Positions 26,460 through 37,800 of a DNA stretch of 64,000 nucleotides are shown in pieces. A model generated the notes under the pieces. It was not told the DNA's origin. It worked only from the letters and a program-made list of their open reading frames with translations, and made no database searches. Source of the DNA: Dipylidium caninum (taxonomy: Eukaryota; Platyhelminthes; Cestoda; Cyclophyllidea; Dipylidiidae); assembly GCA_017562135.1 (NCBI GenBank), contig QEYB01000895.1:1054001-1118000 (forward strand). The letters are read 5' to 3'. Position numbers and translations under genes: made by a program. Within the stretch, counting starts at the first letter, position 1; each line of letters starts with the position of its first letter.

Positions 26460-28924
26460 ATGGCTTGCGTCCACCCCTTTGCGGATTTTGATCCCGTCGA
26501 AGACGCCAAGAACTTGGAGAAGGCTATGAAGGGGTTAGGTAGGTTAAAATCATCATTAAAAGTCTCCTCGGCGAGGCCACCAGGGCTGTTTCAGCTCCAT
26601 GACTGAGGAATCTATTCTGAAAGTAATATTAAATACGGTGAATATTATGAGCGTAAAATTTATTACTAAATAAAAAGTAACCTCAAATCTGAAAGTGGGT
26701 GCTCGTTAGACGTGTGCATTCGTAAGACGACTAAGAGAAGTTCTTACGGAATCCATTTCACCTACTCAGTAGGCGAAAGACGTCATTTCTAATACCTTCA
26801 CTTTGCATTTTCCTATGGGCCGGCAGGAACGGATGAACAGGCGATCATCGACATAATGGCCCGCCGCTCCTCATCGCAAGAAGGGAAATTGCGGCTACCT
26901 ACAAAGCTCAGTTTGGCAAGGTGACTCTACCGCTACCTTAATAGATACAAGACCAGAAAAATAACTGGTTATTTCTCATTTTTTGTAATTCAAATGGTCT
27001 ACAATCACCTATAAACAACCATAGCAACAGGCTCTGCACGAGTCATGACGTCTGCGCGATTAGATGTCCCTGATGCAGTCGTAGGTGGAAGTAATGCCCA
27101 GACAAGCAGTCTTATGTGTGATTTTTGGGCTTCAGGACCTGCAGAAGGAGCTCAGTCGAGAGTTGAGCGGCAAATTCAAACAAGCCGTTCTCTGGTCCTT
27201 CGAGGACAGGCCTCACGTAAACGCAACCGCCTTGTTCAAGGCCATCGACAGACCGGGCACCGACGAGTTGATGCTGATCGACGTACTCTGCACGGCGACC
27301 AATGAGGAGATAGAGGAGATTAAGACTGCCTATTTGGATGGTGCGTTTTTCCCTTTTCACCGCATGGAAATGCACTGGTTAGGCAAATGGGGACTTCACA
27401 AAAGTGTTTCTAAAGGTTTAACAAGGCGTCCCAGTCCTCACCTCAGTCCTCGGGCCAGAGCAGGGCTGTAACGTGATGATGCGCAGCTCCTTTCGATCAC
27501 TTTTACCCAGTCCATTAAAAATTCAAACATTTATGAATTAAAGGTTTTTTTCATTGGACTTTTCTATTTATTTTTAGTATTGTTGCAAAACAAGAAGAAA
27601 GGTGAGTTGACATGCGCCCCAGCACCGGTCAATCGCGGCCACAATCTAAATGCGCTTTCTCTCATTTGGCAAGTCTCCACTCGCAACTTGGAGACAGACG
27701 TAATAGGCGACACGTCGGGCAACTTCGAAAAGGTCCTCGTCGCTCTCCTTCAGGCGAGTCGAGAGAATGACTGCGAGGAGGATCAGGCCAAAACTGATTC
27801 TTTTGAGCTTTATCAAGCTGGTGTTGCGTGAGTTTATTATCCACCACTTCGCAAACCGTGAAAACAGTTGAGACACTTGCAAGTGAGCGATTGTTCAGCA
27901 GCAGTAGATGAATCCTCGGTGGCGGCCCGCTACACTAGGGGGACTTTTATGGATGCCTAATGCGACAACACCTAAATTTCAGGAAACTCGGTACCGACGA
28001 AGGCACTTTTACGCGCATATTCTGCACACGAAGTTGGGAACAGTTGCGGAAAATAAACGAAATCTACAATGAGGTGAGTTCCTGCCTTGCACACTCGATG
28101 CGTGTGTCGGTGAGACCAACGCCAGCACGGTGATGGGCTCCGGAGGGTACCAGCGTGGACCGCCCTAGGAGTTCACGATAATACACGTCCAGCATGCTTC
28201 TAACCAGCAAATGTCGAGTTACTTTAAGCACCAATCCTCATAAATTCGTGATTTTAAAAATTTTATCTGTTATTCTATTTGTATACGGTCAGTTAAAGTA
28301 ATGAGACAAGTAAGTTGTTTGTTACCTGTTTTAAAGAATTACGGACACGATCTCGTTACCGCAATTGCCAAAGAAACTTCGGGTGACTATAAAACCGCGC
28401 TCACACGCATTAGTAAGTTTGAAGCACCAACGATTCCCCCCTGCTGGTTGTGAGGTCGACTTTGAGGCGTCCCCCTTGATAAGTTCGCTCTAATCCACTT
28501 CATTCATATCCCCAATCCGCTGCTCCCACTTGTGTCCGCATCCTTTTAGTGCAGAGTGCTACGAGTCTCAACGATACCGTTGTTGAAATGCTGTACAAAA
28601 GTATGAAGGGCTGGGCACCAACGACGACAACCTCATTCGACTCATTCTCGTCCACTCCGAGGTAAGTCGTGGTCTTTACAGTCAATTCTTTTTGCTCGAC
28701 TGCCTTCTCAAAGAACACTGCAAATGAAGGTTGCGTAGCGCCGCACTTCGTGAGTCTCGAGGCAAGCAATCACGTTGCTTTTTTTCGACCATTTTTTTTA
28801 GCACGACTTGGCCACATTAAAGGAGCTCTTTCAAGAAAAGTATAAAAAGAGTCTGGTGGAGATGATCAAGGGCGATACTTCAGGAGATTATAGGAAGTTC
28901 CTACTTGCAATCGTGGGATCATAA
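26460..28924 (+). CDS. Annexin 3 of the cluster (two apparent -1 frameshifts)
   Basis: Exons are 26460-26538, 26827-26920, 27136-27340, 27674-27827, 27983-28073, 28337-28412, 28550-28661 and 28802-28924 (79, 94, 205, 154, 91, 76, 112 and 123 nt). Exons 2 and 7 are each one base shorter than in the sister genes. The first break is near 26878-26884, between ARRSSSQ and REIAATYKAQFGK. The second is near 28608-28611, between YKSMKG and LGTNDDNLIRLI. With those repaired it would encode about 311 residues. The start is MACVHPFADFDPVEDAKNL. Calcium loops are present in repeats 1, 3 and 4; repeat 2 has the altered DRPGTDELML. Repeat 3 carries the LQASRE motif shared with annexin 4. It ends KGDTSGDYRKFLLAIVGS. 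Confidence 0.88.
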
Positions 28925-28928
28925 GAAG

Positions 28929-28934
28929 AATAAA
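28929..28934 (+). terminator. AATAAA signals 3' of annexin 3
   Basis: AATAAA lies four bases after the stop codon. A second copy at 29027-29032 is better placed for a normal 3' UTR. Confidence 0.4.
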
Positions 28935-30780
28935 CTTCATTCGAATTTCGCGCACAGCTTCAAGAGATTATGCTGCAAGTCTCCCGTTGCTGTGCTCCAT
29001 ACTGTGTCCCTCTTCTTAAGAAATGAAATAAATCCTCCATTTTGAGCTGGCTTTTCTCAGTTGTAGCCTGTCTTGAGTTGACGCCAAACGGGACACAACT
29101 CGGGGGAGGGGGGGGGGCGGGGCGCGGCACCTTTGAGGACTGGTTGTCTTAAGACCGTCCGAGCCTGGCCGAGTCGGTGTGGCCAAGAGGTGGCTCCTCT
29201 TTTAGCTCCTAAACCCGCCGGAGGCATAGAAAGCGCCTTGCTGTAAGTCAAGAACTCAAGCCAAAACCGCTCTGCTGGAGTCCACTGACTAAACAAGAGC
29301 AAAAATTGGGCTTCGAGAGCCACTTTTCGTAAAGGCGATGTTAAAATGTCAGCCGTGACTACAGTGTAGTTGGGTCTTTATCTTCCGACTCCTCCTATTC
29401 TTTCCACTGATCAAATTTTCCCACTTACGCAGGTGAGGGAAACGGAAGCACTCATGGTTTTTAGTTGCCTTTCCATGGATGTCATGAACTGACTTACTCT
29501 CTCCCATAACTAACGCGTCTTTTCCCCTACATGGAGACGCTGTACCTCCGAGGTTATCCACTTTCCTCTCGGGCAACGGCTTGACTGCTTTTAGCCTAGC
29601 CCAAAGATTATTTGACCAATTTTGTGGGAGTAATGTCAACGGCCGCAAGACCATTGATGGTCAAACCGGCTTCTCTGGCATTCTTCATTTTTATTTCCTT
29701 CTGCTCCAAGGTTCGTTAAGGATCGGTGTCAAAAGCAAAATCGTTGCCAGCTCCGCCACTTAAATCACTTATTCCTCTGACTACTTACAGAGGGTAATTA
29801 AATGTGCTGTCCACTTTGACGTAACACGCCGCGGGTTGCGAGTTCCCCTTCTCTCCTACCCCGCCACACCCCCTTTATACCCCGATTATTTGGGGAAGAT
29901 GGGAAAGGGACTGTTAACTGTGTGGAAATGATTCAGAACCCGGCACCCACGCCCCGGAGACCAGGCTGTCTGCCACCGAGTCGAAGTCCACGAGTACTAT
30001 GGAGAAAAAAATGTCAGTGTGCACGGAGCTCAGATGTAGCTCGTAAATCAAGGGTGATGACTTCATAAAAGAAAGGAATTGTGCTTAGTGACGAATAACG
30101 CGAGCAAAAGCCGAATTTCGCACAGGTCAACATAGACAACACTGTGGTGCAATGCGATCCTGCACCACGAGAAGGAGGCAGCCGTCAACTGCTCCTCTCG
30201 ACTCGCGCGCAGCGCTTCTGACGACGGCGGCACCGAAATCGCAGCGCCGCGCCCACCTCAATTCCATTCTCTAATTCAGCAGACCGATCTTCTCCAGTCT
30301 ATCTTCTCACATACATAGTATTTCCAAGTGTAAAAAGAAAAATTTGTTTTGTGACCTTTGTTTTGGAGCTCAGGCTGCTAACTTTTAGCTCAAAAGAAGT
30401 ATTCACAATAACAGTACTTAGCCTATGTTCAGGACCTCTCTACCGAACTATTGTTGGCTTTTATGGCTCAGTTTCACTGACCGGTGAAGAGGTCAAGGGA
30501 AAACTTATTAGTCTATTGTTTGCTTAGAATTTGGAACTTTATTTTGAAATATGTGCTATGAGTTGTGGAGGCGTGTAAAAAGACCCAATCGTCAATCGTT
30601 CAGTCAGTGGGGAATAGGCGGGCGAAGGTATACGGGACTTTGTCGAGTAAATTCCGACTTCACCTGCGCCATCCGACGGTCTGACAAGCGCATTGGGCAG
30701 CAGGCGCCTATCGCAGAGGAGCCTGCTTCACCTCCAAGCCACCGCTCGTGGGTGTGCGCGAAGGGCGCCGACAGGCTCGC

Positions 30781-30806
30781 CTGCTCTCCTGCTCTCCTGC
30801 TCTCCT
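30781..30806. repeat. CTGCTCTC octamer, three copies, upstream of annexin 4
   Basis: Three perfect head-to-tail copies of CTGCTCTC plus a partial unit, directly followed by TATATAT and a pyrimidine-rich leader. Confidence 0.75.
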
Positions 30807-30812
30807 ATATAT
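30806..30812 (+). promoter_or_regulatory. Possible TATA box of annexin 4
   Basis: TATATAT sits 64 bp upstream of the annexin 4 ATG, in an otherwise GC- and pyrimidine-rich leader. Position and sequence fit a TATA box, but nothing else supports it. Confidence 0.3.
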
Positions 30813-30875
30813 GCCGCCTGTCTCCTTCTCTCTCTCTCAAGTCCACTTCGGCAACAAGCGCGTTGGGTAGGTGCG

Positions 30876-33242
30876 ATGGCGACTGTAAAACCTTTCCGCA
30901 ACTTTCAACGCCGACACAGATGCGCAGATTTTGGAAAAGGCTATGAAGGGTTTGGGTAAGTCAGGATGCTCATCTCCCCCCTAATGCGTCTGTGCCACAT
31001 CTCACAAGGCGACTTTTCATCTTGAAACGCGTCCCTATCTGCTCTCGTTTTAATCGCAGATGGCTCTAATTTTCTTTAGCATTAATGCAAGTGTGTCTAA
31101 TGTGCGGAGTGCGAAGACAGCTTGTAACTATTGCAGGCACCGATGAAGCCGCGATCATTGAAGTTCTGGCAAATCGCACCAATTCTCAACGTCGAGAAAT
31201 CGCCCATGCTTACAAAGCCCAGTTTGGCAGGGTAATTGCTCCTCGGACTCGCATCCAATTTACTCATCCTCTCGGCAGACTTAACCGCAAATTGTTCAGC
31301 TTTAGTTGAGTAAAGATACGGGTAAAGGCCCCGCTTAGTCCTGCCGGAGGGTATAATGAAAAGATAAAAAAAACTTGAACCGTGTCATCTTCTTTAACGA
31401 TAAACAATGTGTAAGCAATAAACTGAAAGGTCTCAGAGGCTAGGTCTCACGTGCTAACCACTTTTATTAGCAAGAGTTACTGGTTTACTGCACACAGCCT
31501 TTGGCAAAATAAACCGTGTCTAACTAATGACTACAAAGGATCTTAAGGAACGCCTGCACAAGGAACTCAGCGGAAAATTCCGCCAAGCAGTTGAGTGGTC
31601 TTTCTACAGCCGTGCGCAGGTGAATGCAGCCGCGTTGGAGAAAGCGATGAAGGGTGCCGGCACCAACGAGGGTCTGCTCATCGACATCCTCTGCACCGCC
31701 ACCAACCACGAGGTTATGCAAATGAAGGAAGCCTACACAGAGTGTGAGTCTCTACTTGCCAAGCAAAGTTGGGGCCAACTGGTACCTCGTGGGTGAAGTC
31801 AAACCAGAAAGCCTAAAAAGTTTATTCGAAAAAGTTACTTGGGAAGAGGAGGAGGTTTCACTATGATGTGAACTGATGTAAAGTGGGACTTGGGGATATC
31901 GGTGATGCATATCTGTTCAAGTTATGATTACGATTTAGCCATTAGTCTATGATAATTATGTGTGATAGAAGGTTAAATTTCAGATTTTGGCCATAAACAA
32001 CTTTAATCAGCGGTGCTCAGAAATTCTAACATCTTAAATGCCGCAGTGACTCACAAGTCGCTGGAGGACGACGTGAAATCTGACACCTCTGGCGACTTCG
32101 AGCGCGTCCTGGTGGCCATCCTGCAGGCCAGCCGTGAAAGTGGCACCAACGAGGCACAAGCGCGTCACGACGCCGAGGAGCTCTTCGAGGCAGGCGAGCG
32201 GTGAGTGAAAGGAACCACTTACGGCTGGAAGTGATGGAACGACTGCCAAACTAATTGGTATTTCACATTCCACCCAACTCCGAGACTCATGACTGCTGTA
32301 GGGCCGAATCGTGCGGCCGATTTACGAATGCATAGCATACGCGTGGTCTTCTAACCAAATGTGAATGTTTTCTGCCATTAGACTTTCATTGACACCTTTC
32401 CGTTAAGAAGTAAACTCATGTGAAAGCCTGCCTTTATTCGTCATCGTTGCAGAAGGCGTGGCACAGACGAGTCTACATTTACGAGGATTTTGTGCTCCCG
32501 GAGCCATGAACAAATTTGTGAGATCAACGAATACTATCAAGAAGTACGTTTGTTTAAGATTCCTGAGAAAGTTGCCAGACGAAAAATTAAATTTTGTTGT
32601 TTGTGTACACAGCAAACGGGTCATGACCTCATCAAAGCAATCGAGAAGGAGACCTCTGGCGACTACAAAAATGCCCTTTCTCGAATCGGTAAGAACTGTG
32701 CCACTGTCACAAAGTCGAAAAATTAAGTAGCGAATCCAAATCACTAAAGCTTGCATTATTTGACAAAAGCGAACTCACGGAGGAGGAAGTGAGATCCATT
32801 AGTCATAGTCGCTGTAAATAAAGAGGCGGGGCATTTTGTTGAAATTTAATCTGAGCATCAAAGTTAGGATGGTAGTGGTTTAACTGGATGCACGTTAAAT
32901 TTGTTTTAGTATTAACATCGAAAGATCCTACCGGGACCATCGCAGAAATGCTTTATCGCAGCATGAAGGGTGCGGGGACCAACGATGACAGTCTGATCCG
33001 CATCATCCTTACCCATTCTGAGGTATGTCCCTTTTGAGAAGGAATTGCAATTCCGACGGATACCCAATACCGTGTTGCGTTGACATTGCAGAGTTGGATT
33101 AGCACCCCTTTCTTGTTCTAGGTGGACTTGCGCAGGATTCAGGATAAAATTTGATAGTACGTACGAGAAGTCGCTGGTGGATATGATTGCGGGAGACACC
33201 TCCGGAGACTACAAGAAGTTTTTGCTCGCCATACTGGAATAA
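30876..33242 (+). CDS. Annexin 4 of the cluster (two apparent +1 frameshifts)
   Basis: Exons are 30876-30955, 31137-31231, 31539-31743, 32047-32200, 32453-32543, 32613-32688, 32910-33022 and 33122-33242 (80, 95, 205, 154, 91, 76, 113 and 121 nt). Exon 1 has one extra T in a TTT run near 30902-30905, between VKPFRNF and NADTDAQILEKAM. Exon 8 has one extra A in an AAAA run near 33146-33149, between RRIQDK and FDSTYEKSL. Repaired length would be about 310 residues. All four calcium loops look sound: GLGTDEAAI, GAGTNEGLL, RRGTDESTF and GAGTNDDSL. Repeat 3 has the LQASRE motif shared with annexin 3. The protein ends AGDTSGDYKKFLLAILE. The six internal exons are clean. Confidence 0.9.
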
Positions 33243-33287
33243 ATGCTTTCTTACGGTCTATCGAAGGGTCGACAGTTTTTGAAAATG

Positions 33288-33293
33288 AATAAA
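33288..33293 (+). terminator. AATAAA polyadenylation signal of annexin 4
   Basis: AATAAA sits 46 bp after the annexin 4 stop codon, a normal position for a short 3' UTR. Confidence 0.55.
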
Positions 33294-34269
33294 TAACTGC
33301 TACGACCACTGTTTTTTATATTTCTTTATTATTCTGACATTTTTCGTAATTTTGTCCAAGCCCATTCTCATTTGCAGAAACAATGTATAAATGTGTGGAA
33401 AGTTTGTTTGTAAGGTGCACAGTTTGATCTTGCATAACTTTCTGAAACTATGTTCATGTGACATCCGTGAGATGAATGTTTTTGCACCCAAGACAAGAGC
33501 AGCAGACTTCAAAAGATCTTAACGCAAAAAGCACGATCCTGATTTGCTGTTCAACAACGGTATGTAGAGTTAGGCAGCCTTTGGAGACTGTGGTAAATCA
33601 TAAGAATTCCTTTGATACAATGAGTTTAGACTTCTCCTGCAATATTAGGAATACTCACGCTGCATAATAAAATACCATTATGCTACTTTAACGCTTGCGA
33701 CTACCGTTAATTGGCTTTGAGAATAAAGTTAAATCTCCTCAAGACTATGTACTTGGTCAACGTGCCACGTTTACACTTTTGCCATGACTACACGTAACCT
33801 CGGACCTCGTTTTGGTTTCAATGGTTAAGGTCTCACTCTCAAAGTTCTTCACATAAGCCAAGAGGAATCCCTTATCCACAAGGTAGAACTATTATGAAGA
33901 GCTGAATCAGGTCTGCACAGCAGTTTACTTCTATTTGGCGGTATAATTTCTGACCAAAATAACTTCCTTCTAGAATATAAAGTAAGCGGCTGGTTGGAAT
34001 TAAATTAAAGAAAACCAGTTAAATGATGTGGGGCTCTTATGTGCACTTACAGCTGGAAGTTAATGAGGTTTTAGGTATAAGTTGGAATTATGTTATTCAC
34101 TGTGAAAGGTACAGTGAAGGCTTTGGTATCCCTAAATTGTGCTTCTTGCGTAGACGAAAGACTGCAGGTGGGTAGGATGGCAGTGATGCGAGTTTGTCAC
34201 CGTCATATCTATGTAAAAGTGGCAGTGGTTAAGATACAATATGTAGATAAATAATATAATACATGTGCG

Positions 34270-34299
34270 CAGTTGTTGATTGGCCTCAATCAACAACTG
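34270..34299. other. Perfect 13-bp hairpin with a 4-base loop
   Basis: The arms CAGTTGTTGATTG (34270-34282) and CAATCAACAACTG (34287-34299) are exact reverse complements around the loop GCCT. It is too short for a typical microRNA precursor and its function is unknown. Confidence 0.6.
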
Positions 34300-34837
34300 T
34301 ATTGTTTCAGACACCGGAAAAAAGGAAAGACAAAATTTGAGCCCTCCAGTAACTTCAAGGTATGTCATTCCTACCGAAGGAAGAATAGCAATTTTAGGTA
34401 TAATCAGGGCCGGCGCCAAAGATATTATAAACCAAAACAACCCGCATATATTTACATCGCAGGCTTTCGAATTTCATAATATATGGTAGCAAAAGTAAGC
34501 AAATAAGATAAAATAATAACCCCAACCAATTATAAGTTGAACCCATTAGTGTAATGGACAAAATTAGAGGACTAGAAAGTTAGCTTGCAGAAACGAATTT
34601 TTATCAACAACGACACTAGAGTTAGCCCCGGCCCAGGAAAAGTAATTTTTGAATCCAGAAAGTTGTTTTCGAAATGTTAATGCTTTCGTGATTTACGCTC
34701 AATGCTTTAATAATTCTGGTGATTCAACCATCGCTCTTTAATGTTTGAATTTTTCTAAAACACATTCGAATTTAAGGTTGTCTTCCACCGCGAAATATTG
34801 AGTGCAGGGCGGTGTCGCGGTTTTTGGGCGTTCTGGG

Positions 34838-37800
34838 ATGGATGCGCAAGTGGCGCGACCTCCTCAGTTCTCTACTTTGTCACCATGCTATGAGTCTCTA
34901 TTGTTTACTTACCAAACCTGTGGTTCACATAATCCGTCAGTGAATGGGGCCAAACTGTACGAGCGCACACGTATCAAGACTCTGACAGGTAAATGAGCCG
35001 TATTGTCCTGAAACGTCTATAGAGGAGCGTGAAAGAATTCAAAAAAAGACTTTTACTAAGTGGTCGAACACTTTCTTACGGAAGTGACGGGAAAGATAAT
35101 TGAAGATCTATTTTACTGATCTTTGTGATGGTCGTATCCTTCTTAAACTTATTGAGCGGGTGTCTGGTTACAAGCTGGTTTGTTTTTTAATGTCGTAGCA
35201 CTTTTAGCCTACACCAACACCTGGTAGGATGCGAATCCACTGCCTGGAGAATTGTAGAGAAGTCGCTCGCATTTCTTGACAAACTAAACGTTCACCTGGA
35301 AAATATCGGGGCACACGACATTGTGATGGAAACAAACAGAATTATTTCTCGGATTAATTTGGACCATAATTTTAAGATTTCAAATTCAGAATATATCCGT
35401 CATTGAAAAGTTAGACATATCGGTTACGGGAGCCCGTTTGGTTTTTCGTCGAAAATTCCACTGAGGCCTCTTCTACTGTGGTGGTGTAAAGCGAAACAAA
35501 AGGTTACCCAAATGTTCCTTACTGTATCGATTTCACGACAAGTTGGCGCGACGGACTTGCTTTCAATCGCGTTAATTCACAAACACCGTCCTGATTTAAT
35601 TGACTTTTCTTCTCTTTTACCGGAGGAGCCTCTACGAAATTTGCACATTGCCTTTACAACTGCCGAACGCTGTCTCGGAATTGCTAAACTTCTTGACCCA
35701 GAAGATGTCATGGTGGAAGAACCAGAGGAGAAATCCCTCCATAACGTATCTAGTGTCTTACTATCATTATTTTCGCTCGCGAAAAAAGCCAATACAGTAC
35801 ATGCGCGTCGAATCGAAACGAGTTGTTAATTCTTTTACGGCGTTTTATAAACGACGTGAAGGATTATGAGTTTATCTGCAGAGGAGCTTTTTGAAGTGGA
35901 TTAACGAAGCCCATTTTCCACGCATGGATTGCAGCCATCCCCCACAAGGAAATTTGCAGGACTTCCAGCAATCAACTGATTGAAATGAAGTCGATTTTCG
36001 TACTCAAGAGAAAACCCCCTCATTTCTACGAAAAGGGGGAACTGGAAGTCAGTTTCCTTGTCATCAAAAATTGAAATGCTTGCAGCCGGCTATGCGTGCT
36101 TATATACCTCCTAAGCAAATAGTCGCATTCAAAGCAATTAATAATGCATGGGAAATATTGAGCAATTGTGAGTATAGACGCTGGTTGAATTTTAAATGAT
36201 GAACTAAGAATAACACTCAAGAAAATGCTTGGTCAACTCTTTCTTAAATTTGAGAAAAAGTGTTTTTGCCATGAGAGAGGGCATGGTTGTTGGAAAAACC
36301 AGCAAATTGCAGAGCATATACTACCACGGAGCTTACTTCTTAGGTGGGATGAGTCTGTTACACCATACCCCGCACTTCAAATAGCTTTAAAAAACACGAA
36401 GCGATTTGAAGTGATGTGCCTTGCTTACGAAGATCGGATTGAAATGCTTGTTCAAATTGCTGATGAGTTAAAAAACGCTGGAAAATACTTTCCTGTGAAC
36501 ATGTGGTCCACGCCCGTTCTCAACAAGTGACAAAGCAATGGCAGCTTCTCCTCGACACCGATAAATAACCGTCGCGTAGCCATGTGAACAAAAGATCTTC
36601 TTATGTTGAGTGCGATTTGGAATTCGACCCATTTCATAAGACTTGCGGCTGATTTTGAAAAAGATGATTGAGAAATTATCCTGGCAGTGATTTTGAAGCA
36701 AACACAAAGCGCCCTTTCATGCGTATGGAGGCGGTTGATAAGGAAACGGAATTCTTATGTATTCAAGGTGCTAGTCTCTACCTGCCTAAGACATCGCGAT
36801 AGTCACACTGAAAAGCTGTGAGAACGAATCGGTCTCTCTCTCTCAATCTGGGTATGGCTGCGGTCTTCTTAGCAAAGTTAATGCTGTCCTCGCACAAAAG
36901 AGACGTGAACCTTGAGTATGGCAGATACAGCAAATTTCTTAATTGGCATCTGCTTTCCCCCGACATTTCTCGGCTACACAAATTAACGTGCAGAAACAGG
37001 TTGCTCTTCTCTTTAGAAAGTCTTCAGTTCCAGTTTTTGGGCGTATGAATCGTTAAATCGGATTCATAGGCAAGTTAGATTACATTGAGGAAGATATTGC
37101 TTTGAGAAGAATAGAATTGCATTACTAGGATTGCTTCGGAAATTTCTAAGAGATCGAGATTCTGACCATCATGTCCACAAATTCATTTTCGCATCTTGGC
37201 AATTGCTGATCCATCTTATTGATGCCCTCAAGGACAAGACCGTATTTGTTGGAGACATTCTCTTTCTCAAAAGGAGAAAAAATGGATGACGCTGAGGCAT
37301 GGATCACGGAAAAGTCCAAGACTTTGGCTTTAGACATTGAGTCAATTGAGTCATCAGTGCATCTCAATCAGAAGTTGTTAGAGGAAGTTGAAGTCTACCA
37401 ACACGTGGTTGAACATATCACTGAGAAAGCGATGACACTAAAACAGGCGTTACGAGGACTTGAGTACCCTACCAGAGGCCTTTACTACAAATTTCAATTC
37501 TCACATCCTCCAACAAAAGTTTACTCAATGTGAGAAGTGGGGTAGAGTACGTACTGACGGTGAAGGCGGAAGGTCTTTTCCAGTCTTATTTAGTTCTCGT
37601 TGAGAATGTGAAAAAGAAGCAGGCTTCCCTAATAGATGCGCTCTCAGTGAAACAGTTTCTGCACAATTCGGATCAAGCTCGTGCCTGGATAGTTGACAAA
37701 GCCTCGCTTCTTGACCGCCTAATGCCCCCTGATCTGAATGGTGTTCCCGAGGAAGGAGCCTCCCCTGCTGTACGTGAACAATTCGACTTTTTTGTTCGTC

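Larger units (their letters stand above)
28925..30875. other. Spacer between annexins 3 and 4
   Basis: Contains the annexin 3 3' end and the annexin 4 upstream region. No family is recognisable in its short frames. A poly-G tract lies at 29104-29118. Confidence 0.45.
33243..34837. other. Spacer between annexin 4 and spectrin
   Basis: AT-rich with no recognisable coding exon. It contains one strong short inverted repeat at 34270-34299. The spectrin promoter and any non-coding first exon should lie here. Confidence 0.45.
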
